Assembly: GCA_033558025.1 (NCBI GenBank)
Contig: JAUCEF010000005.1
Location: 6,262,001-6,326,000, forward strand
Source: Phytophthora sp. 'mugwort'
Lineage: Eukaryota > Oomycota > Peronosporomycetes > Peronosporales > Peronosporaceae
Reading direction: 5' to 3'
Length of the DNA stretch: 64,000 nucleotides
Both the position numbers and the translations under genes were made by a program. The notes beneath the pieces are model-generated. The model had not been told where the DNA came from and made no database searches. It worked only from the letters and a program-made list of their open reading frames with translations. This document shows positions 52,757 through 63,564 of the stretch, in pieces (the first letter of the stretch is position 1; each line of letters begins with the position of its first letter).

Positions 52757-55201
52757 CTACCGTGTCTGTTTGCGATGCTGCTTTTTCGCTTCAAGCGTGA
52801 AGTTTGCCAGGCCTTTAATAATATCGCTGGTTTTAGGATTTAGCATGGATCCTTTACGTACTACAGGATCCACAGAGGTCGATGTGGCGCGCACCGTTCG
52901 CCCAGGAAGTGCATTCACCGCAGAAATAGTGGCAGTATCTCGACGTATCCGCGTCACGCGGTCTGTGACCTGTTGAAGGCCAGAGATCAGGTCCTTCTGC
53001 TTGAAAAAGAGTCGCAAACTGCGCATGCGGCTTGCATCCACCGTCATTTCGCCGAATCCGCGCACCTCCACTTGAGATCCATCGCCCTTCACGCCTCGGT
53101 ACTTGCCCGCGAACGGCCCCCAATGACGCCACGAGAAGTAGCAATGGGGCGGCTGGGTGAAGACATCTAAGACCTCCATGGGGAAGCCATCCGGAAAGGC
53201 TTCGGCGAGTTCCGCTCGAAGGTCTTGGCTGTCGTCATCGTCTCCGCGATCTGCCTCCATAGTCGCCTCAGCGTCACCTAGATACAGCAGCCCAAGCATG
53301 TCGTTCTCGAGGATTGATGAACCAGGAACTCGCATGCCGTCGTTCACCTGCAAGTAAAAAATCTCCTGAACCACACTACGCCACTGGTCGTAGCGGGCTT
53401 TATGTGTCGCCTCCATAATGAACGTCTGGCAGCATTCTTCCACGTACGAAGCGAGAGGTGTAGTGTCCGGCTCACGCATACGGCCCTTCACATACGCCAA
53501 GTCTGTGAGCACGTACTCCGGGACACCATAACGCCATTCAAAGTTCGTTGGGTCCTCCATAACACGTGGTGGCAGCTTGGCACCATTTGTTACGAGCGCA
53601 TCCAGCTCCTGTTGCGCTTTTGCCATCCTAGATGCCGATGCTGTAAGTGCGGACCCCGCTACAGGTACAAAAAGGAGCACATTGGTGCTGCCTTGCGATT
53701 GGCCCGATGTCGTCGAAGTGCACGATGCTACCGAGTCAATCCGATGGAGTCGTGACGAAGGACGCGATTGAGCTGAAGCGGTCGGTGTAACAGGAACGGA
53801 GTGATTTACCACATGCTCAGAGGTCGCTGATGCTGATGTCGGCGAACTGCTTGCGTAGGAGGTGGGTGTCGAAACAGCCGTCGCCTCGTCGTCTTCGATA
53901 CGCGGTTTGCTCTGGAGTTTGCCGCCTGCATACACACGGGGCATTTTCGCATTCGAGGTCGACGCAGGCCTCGCTGCCACTGGTTCACTGTCTTCTCTGG
54001 TTCCATCGACGACCAGTACAACTCCGCCTGCCCTATTTTCTACATCAGTCTCGCCAGAATCACCAAAAGTCGACTTCTCTGAAGCAGCGGTGAATTCCAC
54101 TACACAAAGCGCGTTGTGGTCATTCGGAGGGCGCATCAGCCGTTCGTCCGAGTCGGACTCCAGCTTGCCGGGATGTCTGGAGTCATGCCGCTCGGTAACC
54201 TGCACCTCTTGCAGCGCTTCGAGCCATTGCGTCGCCTTCTCGCCACTCTCGGCTGTTAGCCGTAGCGTAATACACTTGGAAGCTGACCCGATCATGATCG
54301 AGAATACTTTTTCCGAGTGATTGCCGCCACCTTCCTCGAACGAACCATCTGCACGCAATACGGTACCCACCAGCGCAGGACTCAGTCCGCTCGCCTTGGT
54401 GATGGCATCTCCGCCGTGGGGGTCCAGTGGGTGTCCTGACGCCAACCACAGGTTGAACGACGTCTCGTCTTTACAAGAATACAGCTCGGGATTACGGCGC
54501 GCTACGAAATAGTAGCGCTTGTCTGCCACCTTAAGCAGGCCGCGCTTGATTATCAAGTAGCCGCTTTGCCGTATATCCACCGCCGCTTCGGGTTTCCGGT
54601 TGCTGACCGAGCGGTAGCTCGCACTGGAGCTAATGGACCCACCGTGCCTGGACCTGGTGCGGCGTCCGGCATTGCTACTGCTGCCCTGACTGTGGCTGCT
54701 GGAGGGGGAACTCGACGCGCACCCAACTTTATCCTCCCTTAGTGCCTTGTTCGGCCTCAACGCCGCCGCTGCACTGTTTGCTCCGAAGTTAGAGTGCGCT
54801 CTAGACAGCAGCCTCTGCTGCTGCGGGCTCTCAGCTCGTGTCATGTTGGGCGCAGACGCTGTACGGCCCGGAGGCTTCATCACTTGGGGCTGCTCAAGTG
54901 GTGGAGAGGGCGGCACGACGTCTATGCCGTCAGCTGAAGGATGGGCGGACACTGTGGCTAAGGCCGCAAGCGCGTTGCAGCTGCCGGTCTTGCTGTTAAT
55001 GCCTCGGTTCTTACGCCAGTCCTCGCCGCGGCGGCGCCCATGGCTCGTCATCGTCGGGGGTTGCTGCGTTGTTGCTCTCTCTTCTCGGTAGTCGTCCTGG
55101 ACAGCCTCCTCGAAGCGGAAGCTACGCTCCGTATCATTGACACGGCCGTCGTCTCTCCTGCTGCCGCGGCGGCCGCGCAGACGATGCGCCAGCGCCTTCA
55201 T
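52757..55201 (-). CDS. PH domain protein with C-terminal pathogen-related (PRp, SnoaL-like) domain
   Basis: Single exon, 814 residues. The N-terminal 210 residues are basic and Ser-rich. A PH domain lies at about 210-350 (GYLIIKRGLLKVADKRYYFV ... ATQWLEALQEV, with the invariant C-terminal Trp). After a Ser/Thr-rich linker, about residues 560-740 match the plant pathogen-related protein fold: FEWRYGVPEYVLTDLAYVKG, FPDGFPMEVLDVFTQPP, CYFSWRHWGPFAGKYRGVKG and VEVRGFGEMTVDASRM. In plants this domain usually stands alone in stress-induced proteins and its ligand is unknown. Here it is joined to a membrane-binding PH domain, so it probably acts at phosphoinositide membranes. The C-terminus is basic. 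Confidence 0.85.
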   Translation of the reverse strand: MKALAHRLRGRRGSRRDDGRVNDTERSFRFEEAVQDDYREERATTQQPPTMTSHGRRRGEDWRKNRGINSKTGSCNALAALATVSAHPSADGIDVVPPSPPLEQPQVMKPPGRTASAPNMTRAESPQQQRLLSRAHSNFGANSAAAALRPNKALREDKVGCASSSPSSSHSQGSSSNAGRRTRSRHGGSISSSASYRSVSNRKPEAAVDIRQSGYLIIKRGLLKVADKRYYFVARRNPELYSCKDETSFNLWLASGHPLDPHGGDAITKASGLSPALVGTVLRADGSFEEGGGNHSEKVFSIMIGSASKCITLRLTAESGEKATQWLEALQEVQVTERHDSRHPGKLESDSDERLMRPPNDHNALCVVEFTAASEKSTFGDSGETDVENRAGGVVLVVDGTREDSEPVAARPASTSNAKMPRVYAGGKLQSKPRIEDDEATAVSTPTSYASSSPTSASATSEHVVNHSVPVTPTASAQSRPSSRLHRIDSVASCTSTTSGQSQGSTNVLLFVPVAGSALTASASRMAKAQQELDALVTNGAKLPPRVMEDPTNFEWRYGVPEYVLTDLAYVKGRMREPDTTPLASYVEECCQTFIMEATHKARYDQWRSVVQEIFYLQVNDGMRVPGSSILENDMLGLLYLGDAEATMEADRGDDDDSQDLRAELAEAFPDGFPMEVLDVFTQPPHCYFSWRHWGPFAGKYRGVKGDGSQVEVRGFGEMTVDASRMRSLRLFFKQKDLISGLQQVTDRVTRIRRDTATISAVNALPGRTVRATSTSVDPVVRKGSMLNPKTSDIIKGLANFTLEAKKQHRKQTR

Positions 55202-55212
55202 GCTGCGGGTCA

Positions 55213-55219
55213 GGAGTGA
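55213..55219 (-). promoter_or_regulatory. Possible initiator element for the PH-PRp gene
   Basis: On the minus strand TCACTCC (TCAYTYY type) lies 12-18 nt before the start codon at 55201. It fits an oomycete initiator by consensus and place. Confidence 0.35.
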
Positions 55220-56116
55220 TGGTCACTTTGGTTGCCCCTGGCGTGCGGAATGCGAAGTGGCGGAATCAAGGTTGTAAATTGACAAGACGATGGGCAGCAT
55301 CTGGTGAGGTCCTACCCTTCAGCAATGTGGCATTTTTTTCACACTGTATCAGTCAAACAGTTCTGTACTGGTTGTCTTCTTTCGCGTCCACACACTCGCG
55401 GTATTGGTGCTGCCTGCACTGTGCTGTTCGCGAAGGCATCCCGGACCCATGTCTCCTTAATGCGACTTGCTGCGCACCCGCGTCCTCGTGTGCCACTGTC
55501 GTGCTGCGATCCACGATTTTCAGGTGTAGTGAAGTGACCGCAGCCGCTAGAAATCGAGGGCCGGAACTTGTTGCTTCTGGGAATTGGCGGCGCTCGGACA
55601 TCAGAGAGCCGATCACCGCGGTCGGAACAGCCCGCACGACTGTATCCAGGATGGGGGGCGTAGCGTGAACATTGTGGTGGGCAACGGCACCATGAGGCAA
55701 ATGATTATATTATATTTTCAAGCCTCCCGCAAATGCAAGCGGGCTATACCTCAGTCTTTTTCTTCGTGCGATCTCTTTTCTTTGCTTGCCTTTTATAGTC
55801 CGTTTCAACAGTTACAGTAAACAATCAAGCTGGCAAAATGTGCATGTACCATACGGTAACCACAGCTGCTCAACCGGTACGGACGACGGAACACGGGCCA
55901 TACCATATGTGGTATTTACAATATGAAGTTGCTTCGACGTCGGAATCGCTGTTACATGTGCCACGCCACCTACACTCCCGATTCGGGAGTGTAAAGAGTA
56001 GTTTTAATTGCAACCATCACCGCTTTAACTTTGACCAATGACATTGAACACACATGTTGCAGTTTTCTCCATGACAAAAGTTTAGCAGCATCCATGCGTG
56101 GATGAGCTCACCACCT
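55220..56116. other. Intergenic with two palindromes
   Basis: About 0.9 kb without a convincing gene; a 150-codon plus frame at 55216-55668 has no domain and overlaps a minus frame of 115 codons. Inverted repeats at 55902-55917 and 55971-55993 are listed separately. Confidence 0.45.
55971..55993. repeat. 11-bp perfect inverted repeat
   Basis: TACACTCCCGA at 55971-55981 is followed after one T by its exact reverse complement. A second palindrome, ATACCA-TATG-TGGTAT, lies at about 55902-55917. Both are near the 3' side of the PMP34-like gene. Confidence 0.8.
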
Positions 56117-57449
56117 CTACGCCGCAGCCTTCGGAGCAATGGCGGGTTTCACCGGCTGTCGCATCATTAACAAGATAAGCGCCAGCAGTTTCTCGTACGT
56201 GACCAGAGAGATCGCCGCGGTAAGGACAGTCTGAAGTAGCTTAGCCTGCAGCCCAGCAAAATAGCCAGCTATGCCTCTGTCGGCATAGATCTGAGCGAGG
56301 CAGCCTGTTAATCCCTTCGCACGAGCTGGTTCAGTTTCCACCGACTTCACAGTCTTCTGCTGTATGCGCATGAGTGACTGTGCTACTTGGAGTGGGTACG
56401 TCACAAGGGTCGTTAACGATTTGGCCAACGCGCCGAGCATGAAGATGTCAAGCGCGGAGAGCGCTGCTCCAGCGGGACCTGCAGCATGGCGCTTCTTCTG
56501 CAACGCGATCTTCATGCGCTCGTAGCTGACGTAGTGAATCACGGGGTTCGACACCAGTACTAGCGATGCTAACGTGCCATTCCAAAGAGAGAGGAAGCCT
56601 TCATTGGCAATGACCTTTTGCAGACAATCTATCCAGCAGACGGACACAGACCTCCTGTTAGCTTCAGCAGTTGGCAAAGCTACTCAATGCGCCCGAGCGA
56701 GAAGAAAGACATCATCAAGAGATTCACGTACCAAGCACGCCCGAGTACTTTGCCGCGTCTTCTGACTTGAGCCGCATGTTGGCAACCCACAGCGGCGAAC
56801 AAATGTATACGTTGATAACACCGGCGAGACAAGAGAGCGCAAGATTCTGCACAGGCGTAATGTTGCCGTTCAGCTGTCGGTTTTGCTGTTGCAATCGCTT
56901 CAGTAGTTGCGTCTTCAAGCCATTGTAGCTGCCACGCAACCAAAGGAAAGCCGCGAAGATGTCAGTCTACTCACTTCGAGTGGTCCTTATGACGAAACCC
57001 ACTCACCAGTAAAAGTAGACAAAGTTTGACCCTCCTAGCGCGACCTGCGTGGACACGTGACCCTGATAGACCTGCCACTTTTTCTTCTTGAGGATCGCTA
57101 GCGCCTGCGCCAAGAAATTCCTCCGCAGGCGCTTCGCCAGATCTTTGGGCTCGATCGAGTCCGTCTTCTCACTTTGCTGCCCTGCGTCCTCTTCCAACTC
57201 GTTGGCTTCCACTGCAAATTTCACCATACACGTCGCATACGTATGTCAGCACTCCACCACTAACTTCATCAATTGAATGGCTCGTGCCTTGCATGATGGT
57301 CTTGATCTGGTCCAGCGGGTACAGCAGTGCCATGGACAGCATGCCGCCCTTCAGAAGCGGCGAAGTGGGTCAGTAACTCTACCTCAATGAGAGCCAAGGC
57401 GAGCACGACTCACCGCGCTGCCCGCTATACCGTGCGCGAGCGTCTCCAT
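56117..57449 (-). CDS. PMP34-like peroxisomal carrier (SLC25A17 type)
   Basis: Five exons (57449-57414, 57348-57258, 57211-57007, 56928-56732, 56628-56117) give 346 residues; introns are 65, 46, 78 and 103 nt. Three carrier signatures are visible: YPLDQIK, SPLWVANMRLK and TYPLQVAQSLMR. The second (PLWV-N-RLK), with GVLDCLQKVIANEGFLSLWN and GLQAKLLQTVLTAAISLVTY, is characteristic of PMP34, which carries ATP, CoA or related cofactors into peroxisomes. Compared with that family there is an extra acidic/basic insert near residue 45 (EANELEEDAGQQSEKTD). The intron between exons 2 and 3 is unusually short (46 nt, gtggag...ttgcag) and is the least certain junction. Confidence 0.82.
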
Positions 57450-58505
57450 CTCAGAATGGGATTGTGAGGTGGTGATCAAGAGCTTCAAGCTCGATTTCTT
57501 TTACGTATGCACTGAAGCCCGCGTTAGGTACGAATATCCGACTTTAGTTGCAGAAGTAACGCGACGACGCAGGTTCGGACGGGAAGTGGTTTTCGTACAT
57601 GTACCAGCATCAGGGAATCCCTGACCCCGACAGGGATACGCAGAGACTCGGGGGTCACTTTGAGCTGATCCCGTGTGAGCGTATCTCGCCTGCAACGAGC
57701 CAACTCACGTTGCGGACTTGACCTCACTGAGTAACGAGGCACCAGCTGTGCAGACTGAAGCTGCCACGAACCAGCAGAAGTGCATCCAGTTAAAGATCGG
57801 CGAGCAATTGCCATGGCGGACAACAGGAGATGGTAGTACCGGTAACAGATACCTAAATGGCGATATCTTGTGAGGCAAACACACGTCCTACCTTCATTAT
57901 TATGTAACCAGAAGGTCTGGTCCAGAACCAGTCGAACGAGCGTAGTACGACTGCGACGCCGGAATGGCGTGCGTGATCGGTGTTCACTCGCCATCTTCCG
58001 CCGGCACTCCGCACAAAGTTAAGATACCAGCGCAGAAATTGGCGCAAGATATCGAGGGGTCTGCAGTAGATGACGTTGATTTAGCGGATACATTTCATGC
58101 AAAATTCACTGCGGGTTGCTCCAACGTGTATATTAATAATAACATACAGCAAAGTATAACCGTGGCAGGGCGAATACTGTTTGTATTTACGTGCGTTAAA
58201 GCGGTGATCTATCGTGCATTGTGCCACCCGTAGAACCTTAGGGCTTTTCTGCCAGCGCTCACCAAGTTGGTCAGCACTCGACAACGATTTTCAACTCAGT
58301 ATCATAACTCTTTACCTTTAAAACTTATAATTAACTTGAAATGTGTCAGCAAATTTCCTCAGCACATACTCAGTCCTAGTCAAATACCCTCTCTACTTGT
58401 AATCCCCGATCTTGTTGCACCACAAGGGATGTAGAAACACTGTCACGCGGGACTCGCGTCGTCGCGTCCAAGGACCTCCCCTCGTTCCATCCGCATTATC
58501 GAATC
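57450..58505. other. Intergenic between divergent genes
   Basis: About 1 kb. A 156-codon minus frame at 57524-57994 shows no domain and atypical composition (many Arg/Cys/Tyr), so it is treated as chance. Confidence 0.45.
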
Positions 58506-60551
58506 ATGCTGGGCCGCGTGCTGAAGGAGGCGAAGCTGCCGTTCCCGGACGACTTCTTCCCGGAGATGACGATCTCTGCGCAGCTCGCGGACGACATTCA
58601 CCGCGCCGCGATTCGACTAGTGAACCAGACGCTGGACGCCGAGTCGCCCGTCACACGGTTCCACCCGAGCCAGCAGCCGGACCAGTGGAAGCTCATCGGG
58701 GACCGCAATGGACTACAGCTCTACCGAGAACGCGGCTTCGCCAAGGGTGACGCCATCAAGATGGTCGTTCTGGGCCAGATGACCGGCACACTGGAAGACG
58801 TGCTGCTCGGTCTCTATGCCACAACAAACGGCGCACTCAAGACACAGCGAGCCATCATGCATAGTGACTACCTGGACGCAGCAATGCTGCACGTACTAGA
58901 CGAGGACCCGCACAGCGAGGACGACGCGGGCTTCTCGGGTCAGTTTTCAGGCCTTAAATGGCTCGCTTGCGCCCCGACGGGCAAGTTGGTGCACAAACGA
59001 GATCTGTGCTGGCATGAAGAGCTCGGACGCACACAGGATGCCAATGGGGACGATATGGGCTACCTGGTTATGCAGTCGGTGAGGGTGGATGAGTGTCCGC
59101 CTTTTGAGCAGCAAGGTCTGACGCGGTCGACGGCCGCAGTGTGTTACATCTTCCGTCCACTTCCGAACAACCTCGTGGCGGTCTATATGAAGGGGCAGCA
59201 CGCGGTTGGTGGCAAGTCTAGAAGCTGGAGTGCGGACTCGATCATGGCGGAACTGTGGCTGGGAGTTGCGAGCGCGCTGGATTGTGCCAAGGCCAAACGA
59301 CTGTCGAACCTCGTAAGCGGCAACGAGATGTTCCTCACCAGCACACAGTATGTTTAGACGGTAATATTTTCTCTTGATATGTTCGCGTTTGACGCTCACG
59401 GAGGATGTACTGACAGGAGTAAGACGTGCGATATCTGCGACTCGAAGCTCAAGTTGCTCAAAAGCAACCAGAACTGCAAAATCTGTGGCAAAAACGTGTG
59501 CGATCGGTGTCGAATGACCAAGATGATTTACCCGTCACGCTACACGAGCAACTTCCCGTGTAACTACTTCTTCTGCAAGCCGTGCTTGAACGACGCGAAA
59601 GAGAAGGTCTACGGAACGCGGAGAAGTTTCCACTCGGAGGATTCGTCTGGACGTTCAGAGACAAATTGGTTTGGGTCATCGCACTACAGGCGAGCTCCAT
59701 TAACTGGACGACCAGGGCTCTCAATGGTATCGTCATCATCTGACCCTACGCCAGGGCATCGTCAACGCCCACTGTCGCGTGGCCAAGTAGGGTCAGCCAC
59801 GATCCCTCCCTACACAGGACATGGGCTTCGTCTGTTGAGTCCACTCAGTAACAGCAGCAGCTACGCAAGCGCCCGGACTACCGCGTCGTCGGATCCATCG
59901 ATGTCAAGTTACAACACGTCAACGCTGAATCCGGGCTTCCGTCACATTACCGACTATCTCAACAGCGCCAGCGGTGTTCAAACAGGGAGAGCAGTGGGAA
60001 ACAGAGAGACTGCTGGTTCACCGAGGGTCCAGCGCACTATGAGCGACCATCTGCGCCGTAATGCAGCTTCAAGAGCCCACAGTAGTAGTCGCATGCCAGT
60101 TCAATATCGTCCGAATGGCAGTCGATACATGGGCAGCCAGTCTGTCGACAGTACGTACCACGGTCACAATTTTAATAATGACGCTAGCGATATGAGTGAG
60201 GAGTCTTCGGATGAAGAAGAAATGCAGGTCGCCAGCCAGGGCAACCGTCGACGACATCGCATCAACATTTACGACGCTGATGAAGGCGGTGTGATCGAGA
60301 TGAGCCGTCCACCGGATTCCGGAAGCGATTCGTCGACTGATCCGGAGCTTGTGGATGTGTTTGAGAAGAACAAGCTGAAGTATATTAACTCCTTCCGCAC
60401 CAATACGAAGGGAACTAGCAACTCTGTAGGCGGGACAACAGCCAAGCAGGAGAATCTCATGGAGCGACTTCTGCAGATCAACATGGCGGCAGAAGCAACG
60501 TATCTAATGGCCAAGTACAATTCCAGTATTCAAGCGAACAATTCAAGATAG
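58506..60551 (+). CDS. START-FYVE protein
   Basis: Two exons (58506-59347, 59417-60551; 69-nt intron) give 658 residues. A START-like lipid-binding domain fills about residues 60-275 (QWKLIGDRNGLQLYRERGFA, DVLLGLYATTNGAL, WSADSIMAELWLGVASALD). A FYVE-like finger follows directly after the intron (about 284-340): CDIC, NQNCKICGKNVCDRC, then FFCKPCLND, with eight cysteines, but NQNCKIC replaces the basic R-H-H-C-R core that contacts PI3P. The C-terminal 300 residues are Ser-rich and disordered. The exon border lies between the two domains. It is a relative of the protein at 27617-29992, but the changed core suggests altered or lost PI3P binding. Confidence 0.85.
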
Positions 60552-60690
60552 GCATCGTAACAGTACAGACTGCGCATCCAGCAACTTGCGCGCCCAAATA
60601 CTATTGCAAGTTTTTCTTCTTAAACGAAGTTTCTTGAACTTATCGCCAAATTTCTCAGATGTGACTGACACTACTGGTAGATTTGTTAGT

Positions 60691-61806
60691 TCAGTAGGTA
60701 GACTTCTTGCCAAGACGCCTCAAATGAGCCATTTGACGGCGATACTCCATGATCGGAACCGCTGGGCTTCCACCTACGTGAACCAAGCAACAGTTAGACT
60801 CCCATTCCTCACCTTAACAGGCTCACTAGTGCATACTAGTATACCATAAGTGACATTCGATTCCAGGTGATTCATGACGCCGCTCTTCGCAGCGATGCGA
60901 ACGTTATCTCCGATCTTCAGGTGTTGCGCTACGCCCACCTGTCCGCCAATGTACACATTGTTGCCCAACGTTGTGCTGCCGGCGATGCCCGTCTGCGCTG
61001 CGATGACGCACCCCGTTCCAAGCTGCACGTTGTGGCCAATTTGAATCTGATACACAACCATGTAAGTTATTATTAGACGTCGGAACTACGTCAAGAACGG
61101 ATTGGCTCGAGAGCTTCTCCTGACCAGGTTGTCGAGTTTGCAGCCTGTGCCGATCACCGTGTTGCGCCAACTCCCGCGGTCAATTGCACAGTTCGCACTG
61201 CCCTTCGCAACACACCGTACTAGTTAGATGGATAATATCGTCACTGCAAAGCCGACGGCAGACAACACGCACCCGATCTCGACGTGGTCCTGAACCTCCA
61301 CTCGTAACTCCTGAGGCTTCTTGGCGTGCTCACCACTGGCATCCAGCATAAACCCAAAGCCGTCCTGGCCGATGCGGACGCCCGGGTGAACCACCACTTT
61401 GCTGCCAATGGTGCAGTTCTGCAGCGTCACATTGGCACCGATAGTAGTGTCGTCCCCGATGGTCACATGCTCCCCGATGGTGCTGAACGCGCCAATGCTG
61501 CACCCTTTGCCGATCTAATAGAGAGACACACACATCCATCGACCAAATGGTTACTACTACTTAGTCTCCTTGTGGTGATCGAGGCACATTTGGGTGAGAA
61601 ACTATTGAAACCTTTGCGGAATGGTGGATGACTGTGTTGGGGAACAAATCATCGCCGTTACAAGACGATTCGCAGAACGCCCGAGCCGACTCCGGTGCTC
61701 GCTTCGATAGCAGAGAGGCGGCGACACCTCTGTAATGTGGTGGGGATGCGGCCACGGCGCAGCTGTGGCCGCAGCGCCCAGCAATCTGCAAGCGCCCAGT
61801 CCACAT
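60691..61806 (-). CDS. lpxD: LpxD-like UDP-3-O-acylglucosamine N-acyltransferase
   Basis: Five exons (61806-61612, 61514-61273, 61197-61125, 61046-60845, 60773-60691; introns 97, 75, 78 and 71 nt) give 264 residues. After an N-terminal leader rich in Arg, Ser and Ala (mitochondrial type) there are many hexapeptide repeats of a left-handed beta helix ([20 protein letters not shown]). LpxD motifs are present in order: [38 protein letters not shown] (catalytic His) and the C-terminal [14 protein letters not shown]. Each junction restores a family motif, which supports the splicing. LpxD adds the third acyl chain in lipid A synthesis. Plants keep this pathway in mitochondria. The usual N-terminal uridine-binding domain of bacterial LpxD is reduced or missing. 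Confidence 0.87.
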
Positions 61807-62077
61807 CGGCGTCGCCACACGATCGTCGACTGAGGTGGTCTGATTGTATATTATGTATACGTATACTGTACTTCATCAATGAAGATGGCTACACGCAGTG
61901 TTGACGGTCAGCCAACGCGATCCCACTCTGACCTGGAGACCGCTCGGAATTTTTTGCTGCTCAAGGCTGCGTCCTTGACAATGATGCAGCCAGGAAATCT
62001 GTCGGTACAGGGGTCTCCTGCAATTGCTGTCACCACAATCCAAGTTGCAGCCATCCGGACAAGCGAGTTGATCCCCA

Positions 62078-63217
62078 ATGACGTTTAAGATGCTCAAGCT
62101 CTTTTCTCCACTGGCTCTAGGTGGCAAGAAGAACCCCGTGAAACTGCAGCATCGAGTGGTCATGGCACCACTTACGAGACTGCGCACGGGCGAGACGGGC
62201 GTCCCCACTGACCTTGTGACCGAATATTACGCCCAGCGCAGCACTCCAGGCGGGCTCTTAATCGCCGAGGCCACGAACATCAGCCCCACGGCTCGCGGTT
62301 ACTTTGGCTCTCCCGGACTATACACCCGTGAGCAGGTCGAGGGCTGGAAGAAGGTCACGCGCGCGGTGCACCAGAGGCAGGGCAAGATCTTCGTGCAGCT
62401 CTGGCACTCTGGACGTGTCGGCCACACGCTCAACCAGCCGAACGGGGAGCAGCCCGTATCGTCATCGTCGACCCCGTTCGAGGACGCCCAAAGTGTCGCC
62501 GTCACACGTGAAGGCAGACAACCCTACAATGTCCCCCGTGCTCTTGAAACTCACGAAATCCCGGGCATAGTGGCGGACTACAGACATGCTGCGGAGTACG
62601 CCATCGAGGCTGGTTTTGACGGGGTTGAGCTGCATGGCGCCAATGGATATTTGCTGGAACAGTTCTTGTGCGACAGCGTCAACAACCGCACTGATGCGTA
62701 CGGCGGTAGCATTGAGAACCGCGCCAGGCTGACGCTCGAGTCGCTTGAGGCGGTGCTTTCGAGTCTGGATTCCAGCCAGGTGGCCATTCGGGTGTCTCCG
62801 TACGGCAACACGTTTGGCTGCACGGACTCTACCCCCAAGGAGACGTATACGCATCTGATCAAGCAGTTGAGTCGGCTCGATCTGGCGTACTTGCACGTCG
62901 TGGAGCCTCGAGGTCTACACCCGACGGCGCAAAACGTGCCTGATGGCGGCACCACCAAGTTCAGCCGTGCTCTGTACGACGGTGTGCTCATGACTTCATC
63001 GGGCTACAACCGCACGGAAGGGATTAACGTGACGGAGAGCGGCTTGGCGGACTGCGTCGCGTACGGTCGCTCGTTCATCGCCAACCCGGACCTGGTGCAT
63101 CGACTCGAGGTCGACGCCGCGTGGAACGCCTGGGACTTCAATACTTTTTACCCGTTGCCGAACGTGCCCATGTCCGCAGGTTACACCGACTACCCCGCGC
63201 TTAAAGTGAAGGCCTAG
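62078..63217 (+). CDS. Old yellow enzyme family (NADH:flavin oxidoreductase / OPDA reductase-like)
   Basis: Single exon, 379 residues from 62078; a second in-frame ATG at 62090 is also possible. A TIM-barrel FMN enzyme: KLQHRVVMAPLTRLR near the start, the substrate-binding pair in VELHGANGYLLEQFLCD (His, Asn and Tyr), NNRTDAYGGSIENRAR, and FIANPDLVHRLE near the C-terminus. Family members reduce alpha,beta-unsaturated carbonyls with NAD(P)H; 12-oxophytodienoate reductases are the plant members. The gene is divergent from LpxD with 271 nt between starts. No transmembrane span or signal peptide is visible, so it is probably cytosolic. Confidence 0.93.
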   Translation: MTFKMLKLFSPLALGGKKNPVKLQHRVVMAPLTRLRTGETGVPTDLVTEYYAQRSTPGGLLIAEATNISPTARGYFGSPGLYTREQVEGWKKVTRAVHQRQGKIFVQLWHSGRVGHTLNQPNGEQPVSSSSTPFEDAQSVAVTREGRQPYNVPRALETHEIPGIVADYRHAAEYAIEAGFDGVELHGANGYLLEQFLCDSVNNRTDAYGGSIENRARLTLESLEAVLSSLDSSQVAIRVSPYGNTFGCTDSTPKETYTHLIKQLSRLDLAYLHVVEPRGLHPTAQNVPDGGTTKFSRALYDGVLMTSSGYNRTEGINVTESGLADCVAYGRSFIANPDLVHRLEVDAAWNAWDFNTFYPLPNVPMSAGYTDYPALKVKA

Positions 63218-63564
63218 CTACTAAGCAGAGGTCGGAATTAAATATGGCAATACAGTAATAAATTGGGATTCCAATACAAATATGTACTATTTGATCTGGC
63301 CGATTCCAATACAATATTTTATTGAGCCATTGTTGGCAATAAATACGGCAAAAGTAAGCCTGAAACGTAAGACAGCAGTAGCTTACGTGTGCCCTCCTTT
63401 GAGCTCTACCACACAATGGTATAATTTGCTAGAGCCGATGATATCAGTAGTGAAGTATTCCACACCACTGTCACGTCACCAACGATCCGTTGTCTGTCAG
63501 CGCATCGATCCATGGGTGATTCGGCAAGGCCCACAAGCCTTAAGAGCTCACCACTTCATCTTCC
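63218..63564. other. Intergenic after the old yellow enzyme gene
   Basis: AT-rich directly after the stop, with several AATAAA-like stretches that may serve as polyadenylation signals. No gene seen. Confidence 0.45.

Noticed and set aside
57524..57994. 156-codon minus frame in the PMP34/START-FYVE spacer
   Set aside because: Composition is unlike neighbouring genes and no domain or splice pattern supports it.
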